A stretch of DNA of 64,000 bases. It comes from Candidatus Methylomirabilota bacterium. GTDB lineage: Bacteria > Methylomirabilota > Methylomirabilia > Methylomirabilales > 2-02-FULL-66-22. Every line of letters begins with the position of its first letter. The stretch's first letter is position 1. The stretch is from contig JACQVN010000062.1 in the NCBI GenBank assembly GCA_016209735.1, positions 1 to 64,000 of the forward strand. The letters are read 5' to 3'. Positions 9,835 to 19,754 of this stretch are shown here, one piece after another. The position numbers and the translations under genes are program-made. The notes under the pieces are model-generated. The model searched no databases, was not told where the DNA came from, and worked only from the letters and a program-made list of their open reading frames with translations.

Positions 9835-12156
9835 GTGGCGGATCTGACCCGACCGAGTGTCTGGCTCAAAGGGCTGGCAGTCTTCCTGCGGCACGACAAG
9901 ACGCGGGAGGGGATGGGCGTGCTGGCCATGGCGGCGGCCATCCTTACCCTGGCCGGCCTGGCGACCTTCGATCCGCAGGATCCTTCGTTCTTCACTTATG
10001 TGGCCGCCAGCGAGAAGCGGGTCCAAAACGCCGTGGGCCGGGTGGGGGCCGAGGTGGCGGGCGATCTCCTGGGGGTGCTGGGTCTCTCGGCCCTCCTCAT
10101 CCCGCCCGCGCTCTTTCTCTGGGGCTGGGGGCGGCTCGGCGGCCGCCTCCTGAGCCACCGCTGGCGGCGGGCGCTGGGCGTCGTGCTGGCCATCCCCTCC
10201 ATCAGTCTCCTCGCCAGCGTCCTGCATCACCTCGCCATCTTGCCAGGCGGCCGCGTGGAGCGCCCGGGCGGGTTTGTCGGGGACGAGCTGTTCCGATTGC
10301 TGAGTTACTCCCTGGGCACCTTCGGGATGATGGTGCTGGCCCTGGCTACGCTGGCGCTGGCCGTCATCTGCCTGTCGGAGCGTTCCCTGCTCGCCTGGTT
10401 CGACTGGCCGTCCGCCGTCTTGGGTCGGGCGACCGCCTGGGTTCATGGGCGCGTCTCGTCCTGGAAGCCTCGCAAGTCCCAGTCCCCCGCGTCGCGGATT
10501 CGAACCCCCCGACCCGCCGAGACTCCCGAGGCCGGGGCGGAAGCCGGGCTCGGTCCGGCTGCGGGGATGGGGGGGGCCGCGCTGGCGGCGACGGCGTCGA
10601 TGAGTGCGGCGTCTCCTCCCGCCGTGGAACCGACCGCCGGAAAGGAGCGGACCGCCAAGGAGACACTTACCAAGAAGGAGCAGCAAGCCTTCGAGTTCCT
10701 GAGGGCCAGCCCGGGGTTCATCCGGCCGTCGGTGAAGCTCCTGGACGCGCCGCCCGGAGAAGCCGTCGGCATCAGCCAGGAAGAGATGGTGCACAACTCC
10801 CGCCTCCTGGAGAAGAAGCTGCTGGAGTTCGGCGTCGAGGGGCGGGTCACGGCGGTCAATCCCGGGCCGGTGATCACCAGCTACGAGCTGGAGCCGGGGC
10901 CGGGGATCAAGATCAACCGCATCGTGGCCCTGGCAGACGATCTGGCCCTGGGTCTGAAGGCCATGAGCGTCCGGGTCGTGGCGCCGATTCCCGGCAAGGC
11001 GGCCGTGGGCGTGGAGATTCCCAACCAGCACCGGGCCACGGTCCATCTCCGGGAGGTGCTTTCGGCCAAGGAGTTTGCCAACGAATCGCTGCAGCTCCCC
11101 CTGGCCCTGGGCAAGGATGCCGGCGGAGCGCCCGTGGTGGCGGATCTCGCGCAGATGCCCCACCTCTTGATCGCCGGCGAGACCGGGTCGGGCAAGAGCG
11201 TCTGCATCAGCTCTCTCATCCTCAGCCTGCTCTTCCGCGCGCAGCCCAAGGACGTGCGTCTGCTCCTCATCGACCCGAAGCGGGTGGAGCTGTCGGTCTA
11301 CAACGGGATCCCGCACCTGGCGGACAAGGTGGTGACGGATCCCAAGGACGCCGCCCGGCGCCTGCAGCGGGTCGTCGAGCACATGGAGGAGCGGTACAAG
11401 CTCTTCGCCCAGGTCGGGGCCCGCAACCTGCAAAGCTACAATCGGCGCATGGCGCTGGAGCCGCCGGCGGCAGACGAGCTCACCCAGGGCTCCTACCGCG
11501 GTCCGCTGCCCATGCTGGTGGTGGTCATCGACGAGCTGGCGGATCTCATTATGACGTCGCAGGCCGAGGTGGAAAACGCCATCATGCGCCTGGCCCAGAT
11601 GGCCCGCGCGGTCGGCATCCATCTCGTGGTGGCCACGCAGCGGCCGTCGGTGGACGTCCTCACCGGGGTGATCAAGGCGAACTTCCCCGCCCGGATCTCG
11701 TTCCGCGTGGCGTCCAAGGTGGACTCCCGGACAATCCTGGACATGAACGGGGCCGAGGCGCTGCTGGGGAAGGGGGACATGTTGTTCGTCCCGCCGGGGA
11801 GCTCCAAGCCCGTCCGGATCCACGGCTGCAATGTGTCGGAAGTGGAGATCCGCCGCCTGGTGGAATTCCTCAGCGGCCAGCCCAAGCCGGAGGAGTTCGT
11901 CTGGCGCCTCTTGCCACCCGAGCCCGATGCGGAGGAGGAGGGGGAGGAAAACACCGACGAGCTGTACCGCCAGGCGGTGGAGATGGTGGTCCAGACCCAG
12001 CAGGCCTCCATTTCCATGATTCAGCGCCGGCTGCGTGTCGGCTTCAACCGTGCGGCGCGCATGATCGAGCGGATGGAGCGCGAGGGGGTCGTGAGCGCGA
12101 TGGATGGGACGCGGCCCCGCGAGGTGCTGGTCTCGCGCGCGGCGGACGGATCATAG
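9835..12156 (+). CDS. ftsK: DNA translocase FtsK/SpoIIIE
   Basis: LIAGETGSGKSVCISSLILSLLF; PSVDVLTGVIKANFPARISFRVASKVDSRTILD; C-terminal winged helix; GTG start. Confidence 0.95.
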   Translation: MADLTRPSVWLKGLAVFLRHDKTREGMGVLAMAAAILTLAGLATFDPQDPSFFTYVAASEKRVQNAVGRVGAEVAGDLLGVLGLSALLIPPALFLWGWGRLGGRLLSHRWRRALGVVLAIPSISLLASVLHHLAILPGGRVERPGGFVGDELFRLLSYSLGTFGMMVLALATLALAVICLSERSLLAWFDWPSAVLGRATAWVHGRVSSWKPRKSQSPASRIRTPRPAETPEAGAEAGLGPAAGMGGAALAATASMSAASPPAVEPTAGKERTAKETLTKKEQQAFEFLRASPGFIRPSVKLLDAPPGEAVGISQEEMVHNSRLLEKKLLEFGVEGRVTAVNPGPVITSYELEPGPGIKINRIVALADDLALGLKAMSVRVVAPIPGKAAVGVEIPNQHRATVHLREVLSAKEFANESLQLPLALGKDAGGAPVVADLAQMPHLLIAGETGSGKSVCISSLILSLLFRAQPKDVRLLLIDPKRVELSVYNGIPHLADKVVTDPKDAARRLQRVVEHMEERYKLFAQVGARNLQSYNRRMALEPPAADELTQGSYRGPLPMLVVVIDELADLIMTSQAEVENAIMRLAQMARAVGIHLVVATQRPSVDVLTGVIKANFPARISFRVASKVDSRTILDMNGAEALLGKGDMLFVPPGSSKPVRIHGCNVSEVEIRRLVEFLSGQPKPEEFVWRLLPPEPDAEEEGEENTDELYRQAVEMVVQTQQASISMIQRRLRVGFNRAARMIERMEREGVVSAMDGTRPREVLVSRAADGS

Positions 12157-12415
12157 GTCCTATATGGCTTATAGGACTTATGGGACTCATCAAACGTGAG
12201 CGGTGGACGGGGAACGGAACACGGAACGTGAACAGACGGGGAACGGGGCGAACCCCCGAACTCTTGAACTTTCGAACCCTCGAACTTTCGAGCCGGGTGC
12301 TTTGGGTGCATCATGACCTACGAGCCACGAACCATGTGCGTTGAACGTCGAACGGTGAATGGTGAACATGAACCCCGTACCGCCGTACCGCCGTACCGCC
12401 GTACGGCCGTACGGC
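12155..12415. repeat. Mosaic of short-period arrays between ftsK and lolA
   Basis: ataggtcctatatggcttataggacttatggg; gaactctt gaactttc gaaccctc gaactttc; gaacgtc gaacggt gaatggt gaac; gtaccgcc repeats. Confidence 0.8.
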
Positions 12416-12417
12416 CC

Positions 12418-13107
12418 TTGTGCCATCGATTGGTAGCGGCGCTGGCGTTGCTCCTGGCGGCTGCCGGCGTGCCGGCCGCGGCGGCGGAGCGCCCCCGCAA
12501 CGCCGATCCTGCCGGGCTGGCCGAGATTGTGCAGCGGGTTGAGTCGGCCTGCAAAGGGGTGCAGGACCTCTCGGCGAAGTTCTCGCAGACGGCGACCAAC
12601 CGCGCGCTGGGCCAGGTGCAGGAGGCCAGCGGCCTCTTCCTCCTCAAACGTCCCGGCAAGATGCGATGGGAGTACCAGAAGCCGGAGGCGTACCTGATCG
12701 TGACGGACGGGAAATCCCTCTGGGTGTACAGGCCTGTCGAGAAGGAAGTGCGCGTTCAGGAGGTGGAACAGGCCTTCAGCTCCCGGATCCCCATCTCGTT
12801 CCTGGCGGGGGACTGCGACCTCAAGCGGGAGTTCGATATCTCCAAGGTGGAGCATGCCGGAACCCGGGGCTCCGGCGCGTCGATTCTGGACCTCAAGCCC
12901 AAGCGGCCGGAGGGGGGCATCGCAAGGGTCCTGCTGGAGGTGTCGCTGAAGAACTACGCGATCGAAAAGACCACGCTCTTCGATGCGTACGGCAACACCA
13001 CGGTGGTGGCCTTCTCCGACCTGAAGCTGAACGGCGGCCTCAGCGATTCGCAGTTCGCGTTTTCGCCGCCCCCCGGCGTCACGGTCGTCAGGCCCCCCCA
13101 GCGCTAG
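12418..13107 (+). CDS. lolA: Outer membrane lipoprotein carrier protein (start uncertain, TTG)
   Basis: QDLSAKFSQTATNRALGQVQEASGLFLLKRPGKMRWEYQKPEAYLIVTDGKSLWVY; signal peptide after repeat-encoded N-terminus. Confidence 0.85.
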   Translation: MCHRLVAALALLLAAAGVPAAAAERPRNADPAGLAEIVQRVESACKGVQDLSAKFSQTATNRALGQVQEASGLFLLKRPGKMRWEYQKPEAYLIVTDGKSLWVYRPVEKEVRVQEVEQAFSSRIPISFLAGDCDLKREFDISKVEHAGTRGSGASILDLKPKRPEGGIARVLLEVSLKNYAIEKTTLFDAYGNTTVVAFSDLKLNGGLSDSQFAFSPPPGVTVVRPPQR

Positions 13108-13137
13108 GGGGATGCTATGCCTCCGTTCAACCTTCGA

Positions 13138-13257
13138 CGGGCACAGGGCATGGGGCACGGGGCGAACGGAGGATCGGTTGGGGGGACCGAGGCGCTTCCG
13201 CTCATGCTGAGCCCGTCGAAGCATGAGCCCGTCGAAGCATGAGCCCGTCGAAGTAAC
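13138..13257. repeat. 7-nt GCACAGG array plus REP-like GAGCCCGTCGAAGCAT tandem units
   Basis: gcacagg gcatggg gcacggg; ctcatgctgagcccgtcgaagcatgagcccgtcgaagcatgagcccgtcgaag. Confidence 0.8.
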
Positions 13258-13449
13258 GGGATGCCTTTTCCGGCAGTCCTCGACTGTGGCGGTACGCAGT
13301 TTCAGATTGGTCTGGCATCCATCATGCGCCTCCTGGCCGTGTTCCTCTCTCCCACTCGCGCCTCGGCGGGCACCCGGAGGGGAGAAGGGGAAAGGTGAGG
13401 AGCCTTGGGGGACCTGAAGGGTGTTTGCTACACAGCAGGCGGGGACACC

Positions 13450-13944
13450 ATGGCCAAGGAATGCTCATTCGATATCGCCTCCAAGATCGATCTCCAGGAA
13501 GTGGACAACGCCATCCATCAGGTCGTGCGCGAACTCGGCCAGCGCTTCGACTTCAAGGGCAGCCCGACCGCCGTCGAGCGGGAGGAGCACGCCATCACGC
13601 TGATCGCCGAGGATGATTTCAAGCTGAAGCAGGTCCTGGAGATCCTGGAGTCCAAGCTCATCAAGCGTCAGGTGTCCCTGAAAGCCCTCTCGCGGGGAAA
13701 GGTGGAGTCCGCGGCGGGCGGGCGCTCGCGGCAGCGGATCGACCTCCAGCAGGGCATTCCCACCGAGAAGGCGCGGGAGATCGTCAAGCTCATCAAGGGG
13801 ACCAAGCGCAAGGTGCAGGCCCAGATCCAGGAAGATCAGGTCCGCGTCTTCGGGCGAGACCGGGATGAGCTCCAGGCCGTCATCCGGATCCTCCGCGAGC
13901 AAGATCTGGGGATTCACATGGAGTGCATCAACTATCGCTCCTGA
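13450..13944 (+). CDS. yajQ: YajQ family nucleotide-binding protein
   Basis: MAKECSFDIASKIDLQEVDNAIHQ...RFDFKGS...VRVFGRDRDELQAVI. Confidence 0.93.
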   Translation: MAKECSFDIASKIDLQEVDNAIHQVVRELGQRFDFKGSPTAVEREEHAITLIAEDDFKLKQVLEILESKLIKRQVSLKALSRGKVESAAGGRSRQRIDLQQGIPTEKAREIVKLIKGTKRKVQAQIQEDQVRVFGRDRDELQAVIRILREQDLGIHMECINYRS

Positions 13945-13965
13945 TCCGCCGCCGACGGATCGGTC

Positions 13966-15513
13966 ATGGAGGAGGGTGCGGTGGGCAAGCGGGCCTTGGT
14001 CGTTGACAACGACAACTTCTGCGTGGAGTTACTGTCGGACATCCTGATCCAGGCCGGCTACGAGGTCGCCAAGGCCTACGATGGGTTGGAGGCCATGGAC
14101 GCCCTCCACCGCACCTGCCCCGACATCGTCTTTCTGGACATGGTCATGCCCAAGGTGGACGGCGACCAGGTCCTCCGCTACATCAGGGAAAACCCGGCCA
14201 CCCGCCACATTCCCGTGGTGATCGTGTCGGGCACGCTGGTCGAGGACCAGGAGAAGCTGGTCGCCCTGGGGGCGGATGGCTACGTGGCCAAGGGGCGCGC
14301 CCAGGACCTCGCCCGGAATGTGCAAGCGACGCTGGAGCGGCTGGATCGCGGAGCGGCCGGCCAGGAGCAGAGCATTCTGGGGATCGAGAACCTGGTGCCC
14401 CGGGACAAGGTCCGGGAGCTGCTGCACATCCGCCGCTACCGGAACGCCATCTTGAGGACCATCGGGGAGGGGGTGGTCATCCTGGACGAGGCGCGGCGGA
14501 TCATGTCCGTGAACCGCGCGGCCTTGACCATTCTCGATCAGCCGGAGCTGCGGCTCATCGGGAGTCCTGTCATCGAGATCCTCGGACCGTCGCTGCGCCC
14601 CGTCCTGGAGGAGGCCCTGGAGCGGTTCACGGTCACGCCGGACCGCGACATGGATCCGGTGGGGCTCCGCTACCGGGAGCGCCTGCTCCGCATGGCCTTC
14701 GCCTGGGTCAGTCCGGGCATCCCCAAGGACGGCTTCTTCCTCATTTTGCAGGACGTGACGGATCTGGCCGGCAAGATCGAAGAACTGTCGGCCCTGAACG
14801 CCCGCCTGGAGGCCATGGACAAGATGCGCTCGGAGCTTCTGGCCATGGTCTCGCACGATCTCCATACCCCGCTCACGGCGATCAAGGGATCGCTGGAGGT
14901 CCTCCTCAAGGAGAACATCGGGGTGGAGCTTGGCCGGGAGCTTCTGGGGATCGCCCTAAAGAACGCCGACCGCCTTTTCCGCTTGGTCAGCGACATCCTG
15001 GACCTCACCCGCATCGAGTCCGGCCGCTTCAAGGGTCGCCGGGAGTTCTTCGACGCGACGGCATCGCTCCAGGCGGCCGTCGAGCGGATGCGACCGCTGG
15101 CGGATCAGCGCCGGGTCCGGCTGGAGATCCGGACCCGGCAGGGCATGGCGCCGATCTGGGCCGACAGCGTTCGCATGGAGCAGGTCTTCGTCAATCTGCT
15201 GGACAACGCCCTGAAATTCACGCCGGCGGGGGGGCGGGTCGAGGTGACGGCGGAGGACGATCCTGCGGAGATCCTGATCGCGGTGCGCGACTCCGGCATC
15301 GGAATCCCCGCCGAGCATCTGGAGCGAATCTTCGATCGGTTCTACCGGGTGCCCCGGGCGCCGGAGACGGATGCGGAAGGGACGGGTCTCGGTCTCAGCA
15401 TCTGCAGGGCCGTGGTCGAGGACCACGGGGGCCGAATCTGGGCCCAGAGCGCGCCGAGTGAGGGCAGCGCCTTCTACGTGACGATCCCCCGGGGAGAAGG
15501 CAGGAGGCAGTAG
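13966..15513 (+). CDS. Hybrid REC-PAS-histidine kinase
   Basis: REC domain (VDNDNFCVELL, FLDMVMPKVDG), HisKA LLAMVSHDLHTPLTAIKG, HATPase DNALKFTPAGG, GTGLGLSICR. Confidence 0.9.
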   Translation: MEEGAVGKRALVVDNDNFCVELLSDILIQAGYEVAKAYDGLEAMDALHRTCPDIVFLDMVMPKVDGDQVLRYIRENPATRHIPVVIVSGTLVEDQEKLVALGADGYVAKGRAQDLARNVQATLERLDRGAAGQEQSILGIENLVPRDKVRELLHIRRYRNAILRTIGEGVVILDEARRIMSVNRAALTILDQPELRLIGSPVIEILGPSLRPVLEEALERFTVTPDRDMDPVGLRYRERLLRMAFAWVSPGIPKDGFFLILQDVTDLAGKIEELSALNARLEAMDKMRSELLAMVSHDLHTPLTAIKGSLEVLLKENIGVELGRELLGIALKNADRLFRLVSDILDLTRIESGRFKGRREFFDATASLQAAVERMRPLADQRRVRLEIRTRQGMAPIWADSVRMEQVFVNLLDNALKFTPAGGRVEVTAEDDPAEILIAVRDSGIGIPAEHLERIFDRFYRVPRAPETDAEGTGLGLSICRAVVEDHGGRIWAQSAPSEGSAFYVTIPRGEGRRQ

Positions 15514-15582
15514 GCAGGAGGCAGAGAGACTTCTTCCACCGTTTCCTGCTGCCTACTGCATCCTACTTTCTGCCTTCTGGTG
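15500..15582. repeat. 7-nt-period foldback array, unit AGGCAGT
   Basis: aggcagg aggcagt aggcagg aggcaga ... ctgcctactgcatcctactttctgcctt; begins inside the kinase 3' end. Confidence 0.75.
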
Positions 15583-15837
15583 CTCTACCGCCGGTCGCGG
15601 TGAATGCGGCTGGCGTTGAAGCGGCTTTCCGGCGCGATTGGACGCGCGGGGGAGCCCAGGGGAACCAGCGACGGCGGAACCACCCGATCCGGCAGCCCGA
15701 GGAGCGTGCGCATCGTCTTGAGCTGCCATTTTTCGGTTGCGCCTGCCGCAGTTTGCCGCTATTCATATCAGACTGATAAGGGATTCCCGAGAAGATCCCT
15801 GAGGATTCGTGGGAGGGGGCGTCGGAGCCGACGGACC

Positions 15838-17826
15838 ATGCCGGAAGCCAGCGACCAGACCAGCCAGGGTATACCGGGGGTGGCGGCGCAAGCCAGCCTG
15901 CCGACCATCCTGATCGTCGAAGACGACGCAGGAATCGCGCGCATGATCCAGGTTCTTCTGGAGGCGCGGGGATTCGCCACGGCGGTGGCCCGGAACGGCA
16001 AGGAGGCATTCTTGCGGCTTGCCAGCGAGCCCGTGGACCTCATCCTCCTCGACGTCATGATGCCGGGGATGGACGGATACGAGGTCTGCCGCCGCATCAA
16101 GGCGGACGCGCGCTGGAAGAGCATTCCCGTGGTCATGCTCACCGCCAAGGACGCCGTCCGGGATGTCGTGCAGGGGCTGGAGGTCGGCGCGGAGGAGTAC
16201 ATTCGCAAGCCCTTCAACACGGACGAGCTGGTCGCCCGGATCCGGACGCTCCTCCGCATCCGGGCCGAGAGTCAGGCCCTGGTGAGCCAGAACCGGCAAC
16301 TGCAGGCATTGCAGGCCCTGGCGCAGGTGGTGGGCCGGTCCTTGAAGCCGGGCGAGATCGCCCGAGGGGCTGTGGAGCAGACGGTGGCCAGCCTCTCCCT
16401 GGAAGGGGGTCTGCTGCACCTCCTGGACGGGCAGGGAAACCTGGTGCTGGAGGCGCAGGCGGGACGGCTGCCGCTGGATGACCCGATGCCTCTCCGGCTG
16501 CCGCCGGGGCCGTCCTGGGCCTGGCAAGCCCTGGAGAGTGGAAAGACCCTGGAGCTGCCAGACGCCGCCAGGGCCGATGGGCTCGGGGCGCGGTCCATAA
16601 TTCCGCCACAGCCGCTGATGGCCATGCCGCTCCTGCTGCATGGCCGCCGGTTCGGCCTTCTCACCGGCGTCGGCCGTGCCGGCCAGCGAATCGAGGAGGA
16701 GGAGCGGGGGATCCTGGAGGCGATGGGGCGCCAGACCGCCATTGCCCTGGAAAACGCCAAGCTTTATGCCGAGACGAATCGCCGGGCCCAGCAGTTCGAA
16801 GCCCTGTATGAGGTGGGGCGCACCATGGCCTCCACCTTGAACCTGGGGGACATCCTGGGGCGGATCAGCGAGGCGGTCTCGAGTCTTCTGACGGCCCGGG
16901 CCATGTCCCTCATGCTGCTCAATCCCGACGGCCAGAGCCTCTCGACGGTTGCCGGGTACGACCAGTTCGACGCCGCCCTGGAACAGGCGGAAGCCCGGAC
17001 GCAGGCGCAGGGAAGAAGCCCGAGCTTGACCGCGGTCCGGGAGAAGCGGGCGGTAGTCGTGGAGGATCTCGACGACGATGCCGCCTCAGGATCCCGATTC
17101 GCCGCCGCCCGCGCCGAGGGCTACCGGATGTTCTTGGCCATTCCGCTCTTGGTGCAGGACCGGCCGGTCGGCTGCCTGAACCTCTACCTGACGGAGCGGC
17201 ACGAATTGGAGCAGGAGGAGCTTCTGCTGCTCTCGACGCTGGCCAGCCAGGCCGCCATCGCCGTCGAGAACGCCCGCCTGTTCGAGGAGACACGGCAGCT
17301 CGCCATCACCGATCCCTTGACCGGCCTGGCCAATCATCGCCAGTTCTACGACCAGCTCGCCCGAGAGTTCCGGCGCTGCCAGCGCTACGGCCGCCCGCTC
17401 ACCCTGCTGATGCTGGACATCGACAAGTTCAAGCAGTTCAACGACACCTTCGGCCACCTGGCCGGTGACCAGGCCCTGCGCGAAACGGCGGAGGTCCTCC
17501 GGCAGAACGCGCGGTCTGTGGATATCCTGGCCCGCTACGGGGGGGAGGAGTTCGCCATCATCCTGCCGGAAACGGAGGATGTCCGGGCGCTGGTCCAGGC
17601 GGAGCGCGTCCGGGTCGCCGTGGCCGGCCACTCCTTCAGCGGCTTGGAGGGGGGGGCAGCCAAGGGGGTCACGGTCAGCATCGGTCTGGCGGCCTTGAAC
17701 CCCACCATGAAGCGCATCGAGGAATTGGTCCAGGCGGCGGACGCGGCGCTCTACCGGGCCAAGTCCGGGGGGCGCAATCGCATCGAGGTGGCCGATCGCG
17801 ATACGGCGCCCCCGATGCCTGTCTAG
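15838..17826 (+). CDS. REC-GAF-GAF-GGDEF diguanylate cyclase
   Basis: REC domain LLDVMMPGMDGYEVC; ARYGGEEFAIILPET (GGEEF). Confidence 0.88.
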   Translation: MPEASDQTSQGIPGVAAQASLPTILIVEDDAGIARMIQVLLEARGFATAVARNGKEAFLRLASEPVDLILLDVMMPGMDGYEVCRRIKADARWKSIPVVMLTAKDAVRDVVQGLEVGAEEYIRKPFNTDELVARIRTLLRIRAESQALVSQNRQLQALQALAQVVGRSLKPGEIARGAVEQTVASLSLEGGLLHLLDGQGNLVLEAQAGRLPLDDPMPLRLPPGPSWAWQALESGKTLELPDAARADGLGARSIIPPQPLMAMPLLLHGRRFGLLTGVGRAGQRIEEEERGILEAMGRQTAIALENAKLYAETNRRAQQFEALYEVGRTMASTLNLGDILGRISEAVSSLLTARAMSLMLLNPDGQSLSTVAGYDQFDAALEQAEARTQAQGRSPSLTAVREKRAVVVEDLDDDAASGSRFAAARAEGYRMFLAIPLLVQDRPVGCLNLYLTERHELEQEELLLLSTLASQAAIAVENARLFEETRQLAITDPLTGLANHRQFYDQLAREFRRCQRYGRPLTLLMLDIDKFKQFNDTFGHLAGDQALRETAEVLRQNARSVDILARYGGEEFAIILPETEDVRALVQAERVRVAVAGHSFSGLEGGAAKGVTVSIGLAALNPTMKRIEELVQAADAALYRAKSGGRNRIEVADRDTAPPMPV

Positions 17827-17851
17827 CCCGGATCACCCAGACGGAAGGCCC

Positions 17852-19228
17852 ATGCGACGACGCTTCCCTCCCGACAACCTCCCTCCCGTCCGGATCGGCG
17901 TGGTCAATCTCGGCTGCCCGAAGAATCAGGTGGATGCGGAGGTGATGCTCGGCCAATTGGCCGGGGCCGGCTACTTGATCACCGAGGAGCCCACGGAGGC
18001 CGACCTCCTCATCGTGAATACCTGTGGCTTCATCCGGGACGCCAAGGAGGAGTCCATCCAACACATCCTGCAGGCTGCCGCCCTCAAGCGGACCGGACGT
18101 TGCCGGACCGTGGTGGTGAGCGGCTGTCTGCCGCAGCGCTACGGGGCGGAGCTGTCGACGCTCCTCCCCGAGGTCGATGCCTTCGTGGGCACGGGCGAAT
18201 TCCCAAGGATCGCGGAGATCGTCCGGGCCACACTCCGCGGCCCGGCCGCGAAGAAGCGCTGGATCACGGGTCACACGGCCCTGGCGACGGCGGAGCTGCC
18301 GCGACGGCGGCTCACGCCGCCGCACCTGGCCTACGTCAAGATTGCGGAGGGATGCGATCACGCCTGCCGGTTCTGCGCCATCCCGGGCATCCGCGGCCCC
18401 ATGCAGAGCCGGCCGCGGGCCGACATCCTGGCCGAGGTGCGCCGGCTGGCCGCGGAGGGGGTACGCGAGGTCGTCCTGATCTCCCAGGATAGCACCAGTT
18501 ACGGGCGGGACCGCGGCGAGGGAAACGGCCTCGTTCGGCTCCTGGAGGAGCTGGTCGGCGTCCCGGGCGTCCGCTGGATCCGCCTCCACTACCTTTATCC
18601 CACCCGGATCACGACGGAGCTTCTCCGCGCCCTGGCGACGGAGCCCAAGCTGTGCCGCTACCTGGACATGCCGCTCCAGCACAGCGAACGGGCCCTCCTG
18701 AAGGCGATGGGTCGCGGCGGGGATGCCGCGAGCCTGAAACAGCTCATAGACCGCTGCCGCTCCCTGGTGCCCGACCTCACCGTGCGCACGGCTTTCATCA
18801 CCGGATTCCCCGGCGAAACGGCGCGTCAGTTCGCAAGCCTCTTGCGCTTCGTCCGTGAGGTCCGCTTCGACCGCATGGGCGTGTTCTGTTACTCCGACGA
18901 GGAGGGGACGGCCGCCGCCCGCCTTTCGCCCAAGGTCTCGCGGCGCGTGACCGAGTCGCGGCGGGCGCGCCTCATGGCGGCCCAGGCAGAGATCGCCGAG
19001 GCGAAGGGCCAGGCCATGATCGGGAGCCTCCAGACGGTCATGGTGGACGGGGAGGCGCCGGAGTTTCCCCGACTGCAGGTGGGGCGGACGGCCGGCCACG
19101 CGCCGGAAGTGGATGGCGGGGTCTATCTCTCCGGACCCTTCCACCCGCCCGGCACCCTGGTGCGTGCGCGCATTCGGCAGGCCTTCGAACACGACCTGGA
19201 GGGAGAGGTGCTGGAGGTCATTGGATAA
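17852..19228 (+). CDS. rimO: Ribosomal protein S12 methylthiotransferase
   Basis: NLGCPKNQVDAEVMLGQL; radical SAM CDHACRFCAIPGIRG; TRAM-like C-terminus. Confidence 0.95.
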   Translation: MRRRFPPDNLPPVRIGVVNLGCPKNQVDAEVMLGQLAGAGYLITEEPTEADLLIVNTCGFIRDAKEESIQHILQAAALKRTGRCRTVVVSGCLPQRYGAELSTLLPEVDAFVGTGEFPRIAEIVRATLRGPAAKKRWITGHTALATAELPRRRLTPPHLAYVKIAEGCDHACRFCAIPGIRGPMQSRPRADILAEVRRLAAEGVREVVLISQDSTSYGRDRGEGNGLVRLLEELVGVPGVRWIRLHYLYPTRITTELLRALATEPKLCRYLDMPLQHSERALLKAMGRGGDAASLKQLIDRCRSLVPDLTVRTAFITGFPGETARQFASLLRFVREVRFDRMGVFCYSDEEGTAAARLSPKVSRRVTESRRARLMAAQAEIAEAKGQAMIGSLQTVMVDGEAPEFPRLQVGRTAGHAPEVDGGVYLSGPFHPPGTLVRARIRQAFEHDLEGEVLEVIG

Positions 19229-19230
19229 CC

Positions 19231-19737
19231 ATGGGCGAACGGAAGCGTGCGACGCGTGCAGCGGTTCCGACGGCGGCGATCCCGCCGCTCCCCTGGGCCA
19301 TCGCCACGGTGGGGGGCCTGGGACGGGTCCCGCTATTGCCGGGAACGGCGGGGAGTCTCCTGGGGGCTGCGCTGTGTCTCCCCTTCCTCTTTCTTCTGCC
19401 GTGGCCCGTCCATGTGGCGGCTGCAGCGGTCCTGGCGGGGGTCGCCATCTGGGCCTCCGGCGTGGCGACCGGGGGCCTCGGGGAGCGGGACTTGCCGGTG
19501 ATCGTGATCGACGAGGCGGCAGGGATGCTGGCGGCGGGGATCGCCCTGCCCGCGACGATGTACGATCTGGCCGCCGCCTTCCTCCTGTTTCGGCTCTTCG
19601 ACGTGGTGAAGCCCGGCCCGCTGGAAAGACTGGAGCGCCTGCCGGGTGGCTGGGGGATCGTGCTCGACGATCTGGCCGCGGGACTCCTGGCCCGCGCCAC
19701 CTGGTGGCTGCTCAAGCAGAACTTCGAATTCCTGTAG
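19231..19737 (+). CDS. pgpA: Phosphatidylglycerophosphatase A
   Basis: ATVGGLGRVPLLPGTAGSLLGA; VIDEAAGML; FRLFDVVKPGPLERLERLPGGWGIVLDDLAAG. Confidence 0.92.
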   Translation: MGERKRATRAAVPTAAIPPLPWAIATVGGLGRVPLLPGTAGSLLGAALCLPFLFLLPWPVHVAAAAVLAGVAIWASGVATGGLGERDLPVIVIDEAAGMLAAGIALPATMYDLAAAFLLFRLFDVVKPGPLERLERLPGGWGIVLDDLAAGLLARATWWLLKQNFEFL

Positions 19738-19754
19738 GCCCCGGGGACGGCTTG

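Noticed and set aside
9793-11823. 676-aa minus-strand ORF
   Set aside because: Antisense shadow of ftsK.
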